Below are positions 18,279-26,394 of a stretch of DNA of 35,839 nt, one piece after another (within the stretch, counting starts at the first letter, position 1; each line of letters starts with the position of its first letter). The notes under the pieces were generated by a model. It saw only the letters and a list, made by a program, of their open reading frames with translations, did not search any database and was not told where the DNA came from. The translations under genes were made by a program, and so were the position numbers. This DNA is from an uncultured Alphaproteobacteria bacterium. Its GTDB lineage: Bacteria > Pseudomonadota > Alphaproteobacteria > UBA8366 > JADFVY01. The stretch lies in assembly GCA_947259795.1 (NCBI GenBank), contig CAMYNJ010000152.1, positions 1 to 35,839 of the forward strand, in the 5' to 3' direction.

Positions 18279-19085
18279 TCAGGAATGCGCGATGACGAAT
18301 TCCGCGATCGCCGGCAGCACCGTGCCGGCGGCCTGGAAATGGGGAATATGGTCGCAGCCGGGGACCATCATGACGTTGGCGGGGCCGGACAGGCCGGCGG
18401 CGATGGAGTCGACTTGGGCTTTCGTGCCAAACTCGTCGCCCTCGCCCTGGATGATCAGCGCCGGGCAGGAAATCCCGGGCAGGGCCGATTCCATGTTCCA
18501 TGAGGTGAAGGGTTCCGACTGCCAGCAATCGGCCCAGGCGGAAAATAGCGCGTCGGTCTTGTCCCCATGATATCTGGCCAGCCTTTGCGGCAGGTCGGTA
18601 TGGCGCCAGGTTGCCGCCGCCTGCCCGATCCCGGCCAGCGTCACGCCTTCAACGAACACATGGGCGGCCTCGCTGACCAGGGCGCGGACGGGATGGCGCG
18701 AGGCATGGAGCAGCGCGATGGACCCGCCGTCCGAATGGCCGACGAGGATAGAGTCTGTAACGCCGCAGTCCGCCAGGACCTGGGGCAGGACATCGAAGGA
18801 TTCCCGGTCCAGGTAATCGGGCTCGCGCGGGCGGGGCATGGGATCGGACAGGCCATGCCCGTGGCGGTCATAGACCAGCGCCGGCAGGCCGGTCATGGCG
18901 ACGAGCCGTTCCGGCACGTCCTTCCACATGGCAATGCAGCCCAGCGCCTCATGCAGGAAGACCATCACCGGCATGTCCGGCACCGCCCCACCCGGCGGGT
19001 CGATCCGACGCGCCGCGATCCGCCCCTCGGGGAGGTCGATGCAGAAGTCGCTGCTGCTGCAGTCCGGGCTGCCGGGAGTCAACAT
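18279..19085 (-). CDS. Alpha/beta fold hydrolase
   Basis: 268 residues, single alpha/beta hydrolase domain. The oxyanion region is MVFLHEALGCIAMWKDVP, then LVYDRHGHGLSDP, nucleophile elbow LVGHSDGGSIALLHA (Ser in GHSDG), acid in IIQGEGDEFGT and His in PGCDHIPHFQAAG. The pattern fits C-C bond hydrolases or esterases of the epoxide-hydrolase/MhpC-like group; the substrate is not known. It diverges from the acyl-CoA ligase/ABC operon across a 222-bp region with a long inverted repeat, so co-regulation is possible. Confidence 0.85.
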   Translation of the reverse strand: MLTPGSPDCSSSDFCIDLPEGRIAARRIDPPGGAVPDMPVMVFLHEALGCIAMWKDVPERLVAMTGLPALVYDRHGHGLSDPMPRPREPDYLDRESFDVLPQVLADCGVTDSILVGHSDGGSIALLHASRHPVRALVSEAAHVFVEGVTLAGIGQAAATWRHTDLPQRLARYHGDKTDALFSAWADCWQSEPFTSWNMESALPGISCPALIIQGEGDEFGTKAQVDSIAAGLSGPANVMMVPGCDHIPHFQAAGTVLPAIAEFVIAHS

Positions 19086-19133
19086 CTGTGCGGTTCAACC
19101 AGTGGATATCAGGACAGCCTGGGAAGCGGATCG

Positions 19134-19174
19134 ATACGGTGCGGTGCCACTTGACCTTGCCGCCCGCACCGTAT
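19134..19174. promoter_or_regulatory. Perfect 11-bp inverted repeat in the divergent control region
   Basis: ATACGGTGCGG (19134-19144) and CCGCACCGTAT (19164-19174) are exact reverse complements separated by 19 bp. The arm centres are 30 bp apart, about three helical turns. The element lies between the hydrolase (minus) and the ligase/ABC operon (plus). It encloses TTGACC and overlaps TATACC, so it probably covers the promoter. A dimeric regulator binding two half sites is the simplest reading. Confidence 0.55.
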
Positions 19175-19307
19175 ACCAGACTCGGATGCCCGGATTAGAG
19201 GGCCAACGACAAAAAAGTCAATACAGGGAGAACTCGAAGGTGCAGTCTGGCGCTGCCTCAACCCAATTTCAATACCCGTATCCGGCGGCCACGGCGGAAC
19301 CCGGGGC

Positions 19308-21257
19308 ATGAGTGGCGCCGATAGCTTTCCCAAGCTGCTGCTGGAAAACGCGGCGCGGATCGGCGACCGCCCGGCCTGCCGCGAAAAGGATCTGGGCATC
19401 TGGCAGACCTGGAACTGGGCCCAGGTCGCCGACGAAGTCCGCGCCCTGGCCTGCGGACTGACGGCCATCGGTTTCCAGCCCGGCGATAAACTGATCATCG
19501 TCGGCGACAACCGGCCGCGGCTTTACTGGGCGATGACGGCGGCCCAGGCGGTCGGTGGCGTGCCGGTACCGGTCTATCAAGATTCGGCGGCGAAGGAGAT
19601 GGCCTTCGTGGTCGACCATGCCGAGGCGCGCTTCGCGCTGGCCGAAGACCAGGAACAGGTCGACAAGCTGCTGGAGATCAGGGAGACGGTCCCGCGGCTG
19701 GAGCAGATCATCTATAGCGACCCGCGCGGCCTGCGCAATTACGGCCAGGACTTCCTGCACAGCTACGACGCGATCCAGGAAACGGGCCGCGAATACGACG
19801 GGGCCAATCCGGATTTCTATGAACAGTCGGTGGCCGGGGGCAAGGGCGACGACACCTCGGTAATGCTCTATACCTCGGGCACGACGGGCAACCCAAAGGG
19901 CGTCGTGCTGACCCACGACAACGTCATGCGCACGGCCCGCAACAACCAGGAAATGGAGAAGCTGACCGAGGATGACGAGATCCTCGCCTATCTGCCCATG
20001 GCCTGGGTCGGCGACCATATCTTCTCGTTCGGCCAGAACTTTACCGCGGGTTTCTGCGTGAATTGCCCGGAATCGGCAGCCACCGTGATGCAGGATCTGC
20101 GCGATATCGGCCCGACCTATTTCTTCGCCCCGCCGCGCATTTTCGAAAATATCCTGACCACTGTGATGGTGCGCATGGAGGACGCGGCCCCGATCAAGCG
20201 CCGGCTGTTCCATTACTTCATGGAACTGGCGCAACGCGCCGGCACGCGCATTCTCGATGGCAAGCCGGTCTCCGCGACGGACCGGCTGCTTTATGCGCTG
20301 GGCAATATCCTGGTCTACGGGCCCTTGAAGAACACGCTGGGTTTCAGCCGCATCCGGCTGGCCTATACCGCGGGCGAGGCGATCGGCCCGGACATTTTCG
20401 ACTTCTTCCGCGCGCTGGGCATCAACTTGAAGCAGCTTTACGGCATGACCGAGGCCAGCGTCTTCATTACCTTGCAGCCCGACGGCCAGGTCGACCCGGA
20501 AACCGTCGGCACGCCGGCGCCGGAGGTCGAGGTCAGGATCGCGGACAATGGCGAGGTGCTGTTCCGCGGGCCCGGCGTTTTCCGGGAATATTACAAGAGC
20601 CCCGAGGCAACTGCGGAAACCAAGGACGCGGAAGGCTGGGTCCATACCGGCGACGCCGGCCTGTTCAACGAGGCCGGCCACTTGAAAATCATCGACCGGG
20701 CCAAGGATGTCGGCAAGCTGGTCGACGGCACGCTGGTGGCGCCGAAATATATCGAGAACAAGCTGAAATTCTTCCCCAACATCAAGGAAGCAGTCGCCTT
20801 CGGCAACGGGCGCGACCATGTCGCCGCCTTCGTCAATATCGATCTGGTGGCCATGGGCAACTGGGCCGAGCGCCACAACATCGCCTATGCCAGCTACCAG
20901 GAACTGGCGGCGCACCCGCAGGTGCTGGAAATCGTCCGGCAGCATGTGGAGCAGGTGAACCGCGACCTTTCGCAGGACCCCAATCTGGGCGGATCGCAGA
21001 TCAAGCGGTTCCTGGTGTTGCATAAGGAACTGGACGCCGACGACGGCGAGTTGACGCGCACCCGCAAGGTGCGCCGGAACTTCATCGCCGACCGTTATGC
21101 GGAACTGATCGAGGCGCTTTATTCCGGCCAGGACGAGTGCCATGTGGAGACCGAGGTCACCTTCGAGGATGGCCGCAAGGGTGTCGTCGCAGCAGACCTG
21201 AAAATCGTCGGCGCCGAGACCTTCCCGGTCGCGGCCGAATTGAAGAAGGCGAGTTGA
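19308..21257 (+). CDS. AMP-dependent long-chain acyl-CoA synthetase (FadD/FAA1-like)
   Basis: 649 residues. The adenylation motifs are intact: P-loop MLYTSGTTGNPKGVVLTHDN, LPMAWVGDH, A5 LKQLYGMTEAS, A7 GWVHTGDAG and A8 LKIIDRAKDVGKLVDGT. The N-terminus (SFPKLLLENAARIGDRPACREKDLGIWQTWNW) matches the ligases usually coded next to Liv-type ABC transporters. It activates a carboxylic acid to its CoA thioester in the cytoplasm. It is the first gene of a seven-gene operon with the ABC importer (livG begins 9 bp after its stop), so its substrate is probably the imported acid. Its ATG overlaps the stop of a possible 23-codon leader ORF. Confidence 0.92.
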   Translation: MSGADSFPKLLLENAARIGDRPACREKDLGIWQTWNWAQVADEVRALACGLTAIGFQPGDKLIIVGDNRPRLYWAMTAAQAVGGVPVPVYQDSAAKEMAFVVDHAEARFALAEDQEQVDKLLEIRETVPRLEQIIYSDPRGLRNYGQDFLHSYDAIQETGREYDGANPDFYEQSVAGGKGDDTSVMLYTSGTTGNPKGVVLTHDNVMRTARNNQEMEKLTEDDEILAYLPMAWVGDHIFSFGQNFTAGFCVNCPESAATVMQDLRDIGPTYFFAPPRIFENILTTVMVRMEDAAPIKRRLFHYFMELAQRAGTRILDGKPVSATDRLLYALGNILVYGPLKNTLGFSRIRLAYTAGEAIGPDIFDFFRALGINLKQLYGMTEASVFITLQPDGQVDPETVGTPAPEVEVRIADNGEVLFRGPGVFREYYKSPEATAETKDAEGWVHTGDAGLFNEAGHLKIIDRAKDVGKLVDGTLVAPKYIENKLKFFPNIKEAVAFGNGRDHVAAFVNIDLVAMGNWAERHNIAYASYQELAAHPQVLEIVRQHVEQVNRDLSQDPNLGGSQIKRFLVLHKELDADDGELTRTRKVRRNFIADRYAELIEALYSGQDECHVETEVTFEDGRKGVVAADLKIVGAETFPVAAELKKAS

Positions 21258-21266
21258 GCCGCCCCG

Positions 21267-22073
21267 ATGACGCAACATGAAAGAGCAATCGGCGATACGC
21301 TGCTGAAGGTCGACAATATCAGCCTCGGCTTCGGCGGCGTACAGGCGCTCAGCAATATCAGCTTCGACATCCGGGAGCACGAAATCCGGGCGATCATCGG
21401 CCCGAACGGCGCCGGCAAGACCTCGATGCTGAATGTCATCAACGGCTTCTATCACCCGCAGGAAGGCGCCATCACCTTCAAGGGCGAGGTGCGCCGGGCC
21501 ATGCGCCCGCATGTGGCAGCCAAGCAGGGCATCGCGCGGACCTTCCAGAATGTCGCCCTGTTCAAGGGCATGTCGACGCTGGACAACATCATGACCGGGC
21601 GCAATCTGCGGATGCACAAGAATATATTGTGGCAGATGCTCTATTACGGCCCGGCGCGGACGGAAGAGATGGAGCACCGCCGCCGGGTGGAGGAAATCAT
21701 CGATTTCCTGGAGATCCAGGCGATCCGGCGGGTGCCGGTCGGCAAGCTGCCTTACGGCCTGCAGAAACGGGTGGAACTGGCCCGCGCGCTGGCGATGGAG
21801 CCGGAACTGTTGCTGCTGGACGAACCGATGGCCGGCATGAATGTCGAGGAGAAGGAGGACATGTGCCGCTTCATTCTCGACGTGAACGAACAGTTCGGCA
21901 CCACCATCGCGCTGATCGAACATGACATGGGCGTGGTGATGGATATTTCGGACCGCGTCGTGGTGCTGGATTACGGCCGCAAGCTGGCCGACGGCACGCC
22001 CGACGAGGTGCGCGGAAACCAGGATGTGATCGACGCCTATCTCGGCGTCCCGCACGACGAGGGCGAAGCGTAA
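21267..22073 (+). CDS. livG: Branched-chain amino acid/carboxylate-type ABC transporter ATP-binding protein LivG
   Basis: 268 residues. Walker A GPNGAGKTSMLN, Q-loop RTFQNVALFKGMST, LivG-type insert, signature-region LPYGLQKRVELARALA, Walker B LLLLDEPMAGMN and H-loop LIEHDMGVVM. The ABC signature reads YGLQK rather than LSGGQ, a variation common in LivG. It energises the LivH/LivM membrane pair from the cytoplasmic face. Its stop TAA shares its last base with the livH ATG (TAATG), so translation is coupled. Confidence 0.93.
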   Translation: MTQHERAIGDTLLKVDNISLGFGGVQALSNISFDIREHEIRAIIGPNGAGKTSMLNVINGFYHPQEGAITFKGEVRRAMRPHVAAKQGIARTFQNVALFKGMSTLDNIMTGRNLRMHKNILWQMLYYGPARTEEMEHRRRVEEIIDFLEIQAIRRVPVGKLPYGLQKRVELARALAMEPELLLLDEPMAGMNVEEKEDMCRFILDVNEQFGTTIALIEHDMGVVMDISDRVVVLDYGRKLADGTPDEVRGNQDVIDAYLGVPHDEGEA

Positions 22074-22978
22074 TGGGTGACAGCTTATTATATTTCATCG
22101 AGGTCACGATCGGCGGTTTGCTGGCCGGGGTAATGTATTCCCTGGTCGCCCTGGGTTTCGTGTTGATTTTCAAGGCGTCGGGCATCTTCAACTTCGCCCA
22201 GGGCGTGATGGCATTGTTCGCCGCCCTGACCCTGGTCGGGCTGATGGAGAAGCTGGGCGTTCCAGCCTGGGTCGCGATCGTCATGACCATCGGCGTCATG
22301 ATCCTGCTGGCCTGGCTGATCGAGCGCCTCGTGTTGCAGCATCTGGTCAACCAGGACCCGATCATCCTGTTCATGGCGACGATCGGCCTTGCTTATGTGC
22401 TGGAAGGCGTGGGCGATCTGATGTGGGGGTCCGATGTCAAGGCTCTCAATGTCGGCCTGCCCGACGGCGCCGTGGACTGGATGTTCGACCTGGGCATCTA
22501 TGTCACCAAGCTGGAACTCGTGGCGGCGGCCACCGCGGCGGCGCTGGTCGCGGTGCTGGCGGTGTTCTTTCAGAGAACTCGGATTGGCCGGGCCCTGCGC
22601 GCCGTGGCGGACGACCATCAGGCAGCGCTGTCGGTCGGCATTTCGTTGCGAACCATCTGGGTCATCGTCTGGTCGGTCTCGGGCATCGTGGCGCTGGTCG
22701 CCGGTATCATGTGGGGCAGCAGTTCCGGCGTTCAGTTCTCGCTGTCACTGATCGCGCTCAAGGCGTTGCCCGTGCTGATCCTGGGCGGGTTCACCTCGAT
22801 CCCCGGCGCCATCATCGGCGGGCTGATCATCGGCGTCGGCGAGAAATGGGCGGAGATCTATCTCGGCGACTATATCGGCCACGCTATCGAGAACTGGTTC
22901 GCCTATGTGCTGGCCCTGGCTTTCCTGCTGATCCGACCGCAGGGCTTGTTCGGCGAAAAGATTATCGAGAGGGTCTGA
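22073..22978 (+). CDS. livH: ABC transporter permease LivH
   Basis: 301 residues, about eight membrane helices. Typical LivH text: GGLLAGVMYSLVALGFVLIFKASGIFNFAQG (22-52 region), DDHQAALSVGISLRTIWVIVWSVSG, and C-terminal GGFTSIPGAIIGGLIIGVGEKWAE. It forms the channel with LivM. It starts one base inside the livG stop and ends 4 bp before livM. Confidence 0.93.
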   Translation: MGDSLLYFIEVTIGGLLAGVMYSLVALGFVLIFKASGIFNFAQGVMALFAALTLVGLMEKLGVPAWVAIVMTIGVMILLAWLIERLVLQHLVNQDPIILFMATIGLAYVLEGVGDLMWGSDVKALNVGLPDGAVDWMFDLGIYVTKLELVAAATAAALVAVLAVFFQRTRIGRALRAVADDHQAALSVGISLRTIWVIVWSVSGIVALVAGIMWGSSSGVQFSLSLIALKALPVLILGGFTSIPGAIIGGLIIGVGEKWAEIYLGDYIGHAIENWFAYVLALAFLLIRPQGLFGEKIIERV

Positions 22979-22982
22979 CGCA

Positions 22983-24059
22983 ATGCTTTACCGCGAGGCC
23001 GGCCAGTTCAAGACGGGCTATAACACCGACCAGTCGATTTTTCCGATCCGCCAGGACCGCTGGGCCATAGCCCTGTTCCTCGCCGTCGCCGTAGTCGCCG
23101 TACCCCTGGTGATCGACGATTACTGGGCCAAGGCCGTGCTGTTGCCGCTGCTGGTCTATGCCATGGCGACGCTGGGGTTGAATATTCTGGTCGGCTATTG
23201 CGGGCAGATTTCGCTTGGCACCGGCGGCTTCATGGCGGTCGGCGCCTTTGCCAGCTACAAACTGACGACCGCCTTTCCGGACCTGAACCTGATTATCGTG
23301 CTGCTGCTGTCAGGTTGCGTGACGGCCGCCGTGGGGGTTCTGTTCGGCCTGCCCAGCCTGCGCATCAAGGGGTTCTATCTGGCGGTCGCGACGCTGGCGG
23401 CGCAGTTCTTCCTGGTCTGGCTGTTCAACAAGGTGGAGTGGTTCTACAACTACAACGCCACCGGCCAGATCACCATGCCGCCGCGCGAGGTCTTCGGCTT
23501 CCTGATCACCGGGCCCGAGGCGACACCCGCCGCCACCTATCTTTTCGCGCTGGGCTTCCTGATCGTCTTCGGGCTGGTCGCCAAGAATATCGTGCGCGGG
23601 CGGGTCGGCCGCATGTGGATGGCGATCCGCGACATGGACATTGCCGCCGAACTGATCGGCGTGCGCCCGCTGATGGCCAAGCTGTCGGCCTTCGCGGTCA
23701 GCTCCTTTTATGTCGGCGTCGCGGGCGGTCTGTATTTTACCGTCTGGTTCGGCGCGGTGGAGGTGACCGAGGCCTTCGACATCAACCAGTCCTTCCAGGT
23801 CCTGTTCATGGTCATCATCGGCGGGCTGGGGTCGATCCTGGGGTCGTTCCTGGGCGCCGCCTTCCTGGTGCTGATGCCGATCCTCTTGAAGAATTTCATG
23901 GTCAACTGGCTGGGTGTCGCTGCGGTCACCGCGAAACATGTCGAGATCACGCTGCTGGGTGTGTTGATCATCTTCTTCCTGATCGTCGAGCCGCACGGCT
24001 TTGCACGGCTGTGGCAAATATTGAAGGAGAAATTGCGTCTTTGGCCATTCCCCTATTGA
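22983..24059 (+). CDS. livM: ABC transporter permease LivM
   Basis: 358 residues with a soluble N-terminal 30 residues and then about nine or ten membrane helices. Family landmarks are YAMATLGLNILVGYCGQISLGTGGFMAVGAFASY, LPSLRIKGFYLAVATLAAQF, MAIRDMDIAAELIGVRPLMAKLSAFAVSSFYVGVAGGLY and IIGGLGSILGSFLGAAFLVLMP. The other half of the permease pair. Confidence 0.93.
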   Translation: MLYREAGQFKTGYNTDQSIFPIRQDRWAIALFLAVAVVAVPLVIDDYWAKAVLLPLLVYAMATLGLNILVGYCGQISLGTGGFMAVGAFASYKLTTAFPDLNLIIVLLLSGCVTAAVGVLFGLPSLRIKGFYLAVATLAAQFFLVWLFNKVEWFYNYNATGQITMPPREVFGFLITGPEATPAATYLFALGFLIVFGLVAKNIVRGRVGRMWMAIRDMDIAAELIGVRPLMAKLSAFAVSSFYVGVAGGLYFTVWFGAVEVTEAFDINQSFQVLFMVIIGGLGSILGSFLGAAFLVLMPILLKNFMVNWLGVAAVTAKHVEITLLGVLIIFFLIVEPHGFARLWQILKEKLRLWPFPY

Positions 24060-24069
24060 CGGTTATAAA
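24041..24069 (+). promoter_or_regulatory. Internal promoter in front of the binding-protein gene
   Basis: TTGGCC (24041-24046, inside the last codons of livM) and TATAAA (24064-24069) are 17 bp apart, followed by a 58-bp leader with a strong GGGAGG site. With the terminator at 25454 this makes the binding-protein gene a separate, probably more highly expressed unit. Confidence 0.5.
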
Positions 24070-24126
24070 TCGGGCATGGCCAGATCGGTCCAAACTAGAA
24101 CGGAAACCCAAACAGGGAGGAAACGA

Positions 24127-25443
24127 ATGATGTTCCGAAAAATTACCTTGGCAATTGCGGTTGCGGCGATTGCGGTCCCGATGGCCGCCGCCACCGCGCC
24201 GGCCGCCGAGCTGACGATCCCGTCGCTCGCATACCGGACCGGGCCCTACGCCCCGAACGGCATCCCCTTCGCCAACGGCTACGCCGACTACTGGAACCTG
24301 CTTAACGAGCGCGACGGCGGCATCGAAGGTTCGAAGATCAAGGTGGTCGAATGCGAGACCGCCTACAACACCAAGCAGGGCGTCGAGTGCTACGAGAACA
24401 CCAAGGGCGAGGGCGCCGGCGCGCTGGTTTACCAGCCGCTGTCGACGGGCATCACCTACCAGTTGATCCCGAAGGCCTCTTCCGACCAGATTCCCGTCTT
24501 CTCGATGGGCTATGGCCGCACCTCCGCCGCCAACGGCAAGGTGTTCGACTGGATCTTCAACTTCCCAGCCACCTACTGGGACGGCGCGACCACGATCGTG
24601 CAGTATATCGCCGAACAGGAAGGCGGGATGGACAAGCTGAAAGGCAAGAAGCTGGCGCTGGTCTATCATAACTCCGCCTACGGCAAGGAGCCGATCCGCA
24701 CCTTGGAAGTCATGGCCGAGAAGTTCGGTTACAACCTGCTGCTGCTGCCGGTCGACCATCCGGGCCAGGAGCAGAAGGCGACCTGGCTGCAGGTCCGCAA
24801 GGAGCGCCCGGACTGGGTGATGATGTGGGGCTGGGGCGTGATGAACCAGGTGGCGGTCAAGGAAGCCGCCTCCATCCGCTATCCGATGGACCGTTTCATC
24901 GGCATCTGGTGGTCCGGCTCCGAGAACGACGTGCTGCCGGCCGGCGATGCAGCCAACGGCTATCTGTCGGCCGCCGTGCATGCACCGGGCGCCGATTTCG
25001 GCGTGCACAAGGACATCATGAAGTTCCTTTACGACAAAGATAAAGGCGCCGGCGAGCGCGACCGCGTCGGCGAGGTACTCTACAATCGCGGCCTCGTTGC
25101 GGCGATGTGGACCTCGGAAGCGATCCGCACGGCGATGAAGATCCATGGCACCAACGAGCCCACCGCAGCCCAGGTGCGCGACGGTTTCGAAAACCTCAAG
25201 GTCGACGAGGCACGCCTCGCGGAACTCGGCCTGAAGGGCTTCACCTACGGCATCGAAATCAGCTGCGAGAACCATAGCGGTCCGGGCAAGGCGGCGATCC
25301 AGCAGTGGGACGCCAAGGCCAAGCAGTGGCGGATCATCTCCAAGTACTACGATCGCTTGCCGGAAATCACCGGCCCGTTGATCGAAGAGGATTCGGCCGC
25401 CTACGCGAAGGAAAACAACATCACACCGCGTAGCTGCAACTGA
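24127..25443 (+). CDS. ABC transporter periplasmic substrate-binding protein (LivJ/LivK-like)
   Basis: 438 residues. Signal peptide MFRKITLAIAVAAIAVPMAAA with cleavage near APAAE. The mature protein starts LTIPSLAYRTGPYAPNGIPFANGYADYW, a type I binding fold (Peripla_BP_6). It is larger than amino-acid-binding LivK (about 350 aa) and resembles the binding proteins found beside acyl-CoA ligases, which carry aromatic, dicarboxylic or fatty acids. The start ATG follows GGGAGG by about seven bases (a second ATG is adjacent at 24130). Confidence 0.9.
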   Translation: MMFRKITLAIAVAAIAVPMAAATAPAAELTIPSLAYRTGPYAPNGIPFANGYADYWNLLNERDGGIEGSKIKVVECETAYNTKQGVECYENTKGEGAGALVYQPLSTGITYQLIPKASSDQIPVFSMGYGRTSAANGKVFDWIFNFPATYWDGATTIVQYIAEQEGGMDKLKGKKLALVYHNSAYGKEPIRTLEVMAEKFGYNLLLLPVDHPGQEQKATWLQVRKERPDWVMMWGWGVMNQVAVKEAASIRYPMDRFIGIWWSGSENDVLPAGDAANGYLSAAVHAPGADFGVHKDIMKFLYDKDKGAGERDRVGEVLYNRGLVAAMWTSEAIRTAMKIHGTNEPTAAQVRDGFENLKVDEARLAELGLKGFTYGIEISCENHSGPGKAAIQQWDAKAKQWRIISKYYDRLPEITGPLIEEDSAAYAKENNITPRSCN

Positions 25444-25453
25444 TTCGGGTTCC

Positions 25454-25489
25454 CCCCGTCCCCCTCGTGGGGACGGGGTTCCTTTTTAG
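25454..25489 (+). terminator. Intra-operon terminator after the binding-protein gene
   Basis: CCCCGTCCCC (25454-25463) pairs perfectly with GGGGACGGGG (25469-25478) around CTCGT, followed by TTCCTTTTT. It ends transcription after the binding-protein gene, with partial read-through into livF likely. Confidence 0.85.
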
Positions 25490-25523
25490 ATCTATTGATG
25501 GATTTTCAACAGGCGGCGGCGAT

Positions 25524-26372
25524 ATGAGCGATGCGGCCCAGGCGAGCGGCGAGACCGTTGCAGACACAGCGGACGCGCTGCTATCGGTCAATAATATCGA
25601 GGTCATTTACGACCATGTGATCCTGGTGCTGAAGGGAGTTTCGCTGGAGGTCCCGGCCGGCGGCATCGTCGCCCTGCTGGGCGCCAACGGCGCCGGCAAG
25701 ACCACCACATTAAAGGCGATTTCCAACCTGTTGCACGCCGAGCGCGGCGAGGTGACAAAGGGCGCCATCCTGTTCGAGGGCGAGGCGGTTCAGGCGCTGA
25801 CCCCGAACGATCTGGTGAAGCGCGGCGTCATCCAGGTCATGGAGGGGCGCCATTGCTTCGAACATCTGACCGTCGATGAAAATCTGCTGACCGGTGCCTA
25901 TACCCGAAGCGACGGGCGCGCCGGCATCCAGCGGGACCTGGAGATGGTCTATGATTATTTCCCGCGCCTTCAGCAGCGGCGCACCAGCCTGGCCGGCTAT
26001 ACCTCGGGCGGCGAGCAGCAGATGACGGCCATCGGGCGCGCCTTGATGGCGCGACCGAAGATGATCCTGCTGGACGAGCCGTCGATGGGTCTGGCCCCGC
26101 AGCTGGTCGAGACCATCTTCGATACGGTCAAGCGGCTCAATGAACAGGAGGGCGTGACCTTCCTGCTGGCCGAGCAGAACACCAATGTGGCGCTGAAATA
26201 CGCGACCTACGGCTATATCCTGGAAAACGGCCGCGTGGTGCTGGACGGCGACGCCAGCGCGCTGCGCGAGAACGAGGATGTCAAGGAGTTCTATCTCGGC
26301 CTGTCGTCGAGCGGCCGCAAGAGCTATCGCGACGTGAAGCATTACAAGCGGCGCAAACGCTGGCTCGCCTGA
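25524..26372 (+). CDS. livF: ABC transporter ATP-binding protein LivF
   Basis: 282 residues from ATG 25524 (MSDAAQASGETVADT); an in-frame ATG at 25467 lies inside the terminator stem and is rejected. Walker A LLGANGAGKTTTLKAIS, LivF-type VIQVMEGRHCFEHLTVDENL, signature YTSGGEQQMTAIGRALM, Walker B MILLDEPSMGLAP and H-region LLAEQNTNVAL. The C-terminal 25 residues (RKSYRDVKHYKRRKRWLA) are strongly basic and longer than in amino-acid LivF, a feature of this ligase-linked subgroup. Confidence 0.93.
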   Translation: MSDAAQASGETVADTADALLSVNNIEVIYDHVILVLKGVSLEVPAGGIVALLGANGAGKTTTLKAISNLLHAERGEVTKGAILFEGEAVQALTPNDLVKRGVIQVMEGRHCFEHLTVDENLLTGAYTRSDGRAGIQRDLEMVYDYFPRLQQRRTSLAGYTSGGEQQMTAIGRALMARPKMILLDEPSMGLAPQLVETIFDTVKRLNEQEGVTFLLAEQNTNVALKYATYGYILENGRVVLDGDASALRENEDVKEFYLGLSSSGRKSYRDVKHYKRRKRWLA

Positions 26373-26394
26373 ACCGCGCGCGGAGAAACAGACA

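Noticed and set aside
19151-19177. TTGACC/TATACC as promoter of the ligase operon
   Set aside because: The spacer is only 15 bp. I kept the inverted repeat as the supported feature and do not claim this promoter.
19269-22055. A 928-codon open frame on the minus strand
   Set aside because: It is antisense to the acyl-CoA ligase and livG, has no family resemblance and a His/Arg/Gln/Asp-rich composition typical of high-GC shadow frames.
25467-25523. Longer livF start at ATG 25467
   Set aside because: It lies within the terminator stem-loop after the binding-protein gene and adds non-conserved residues.
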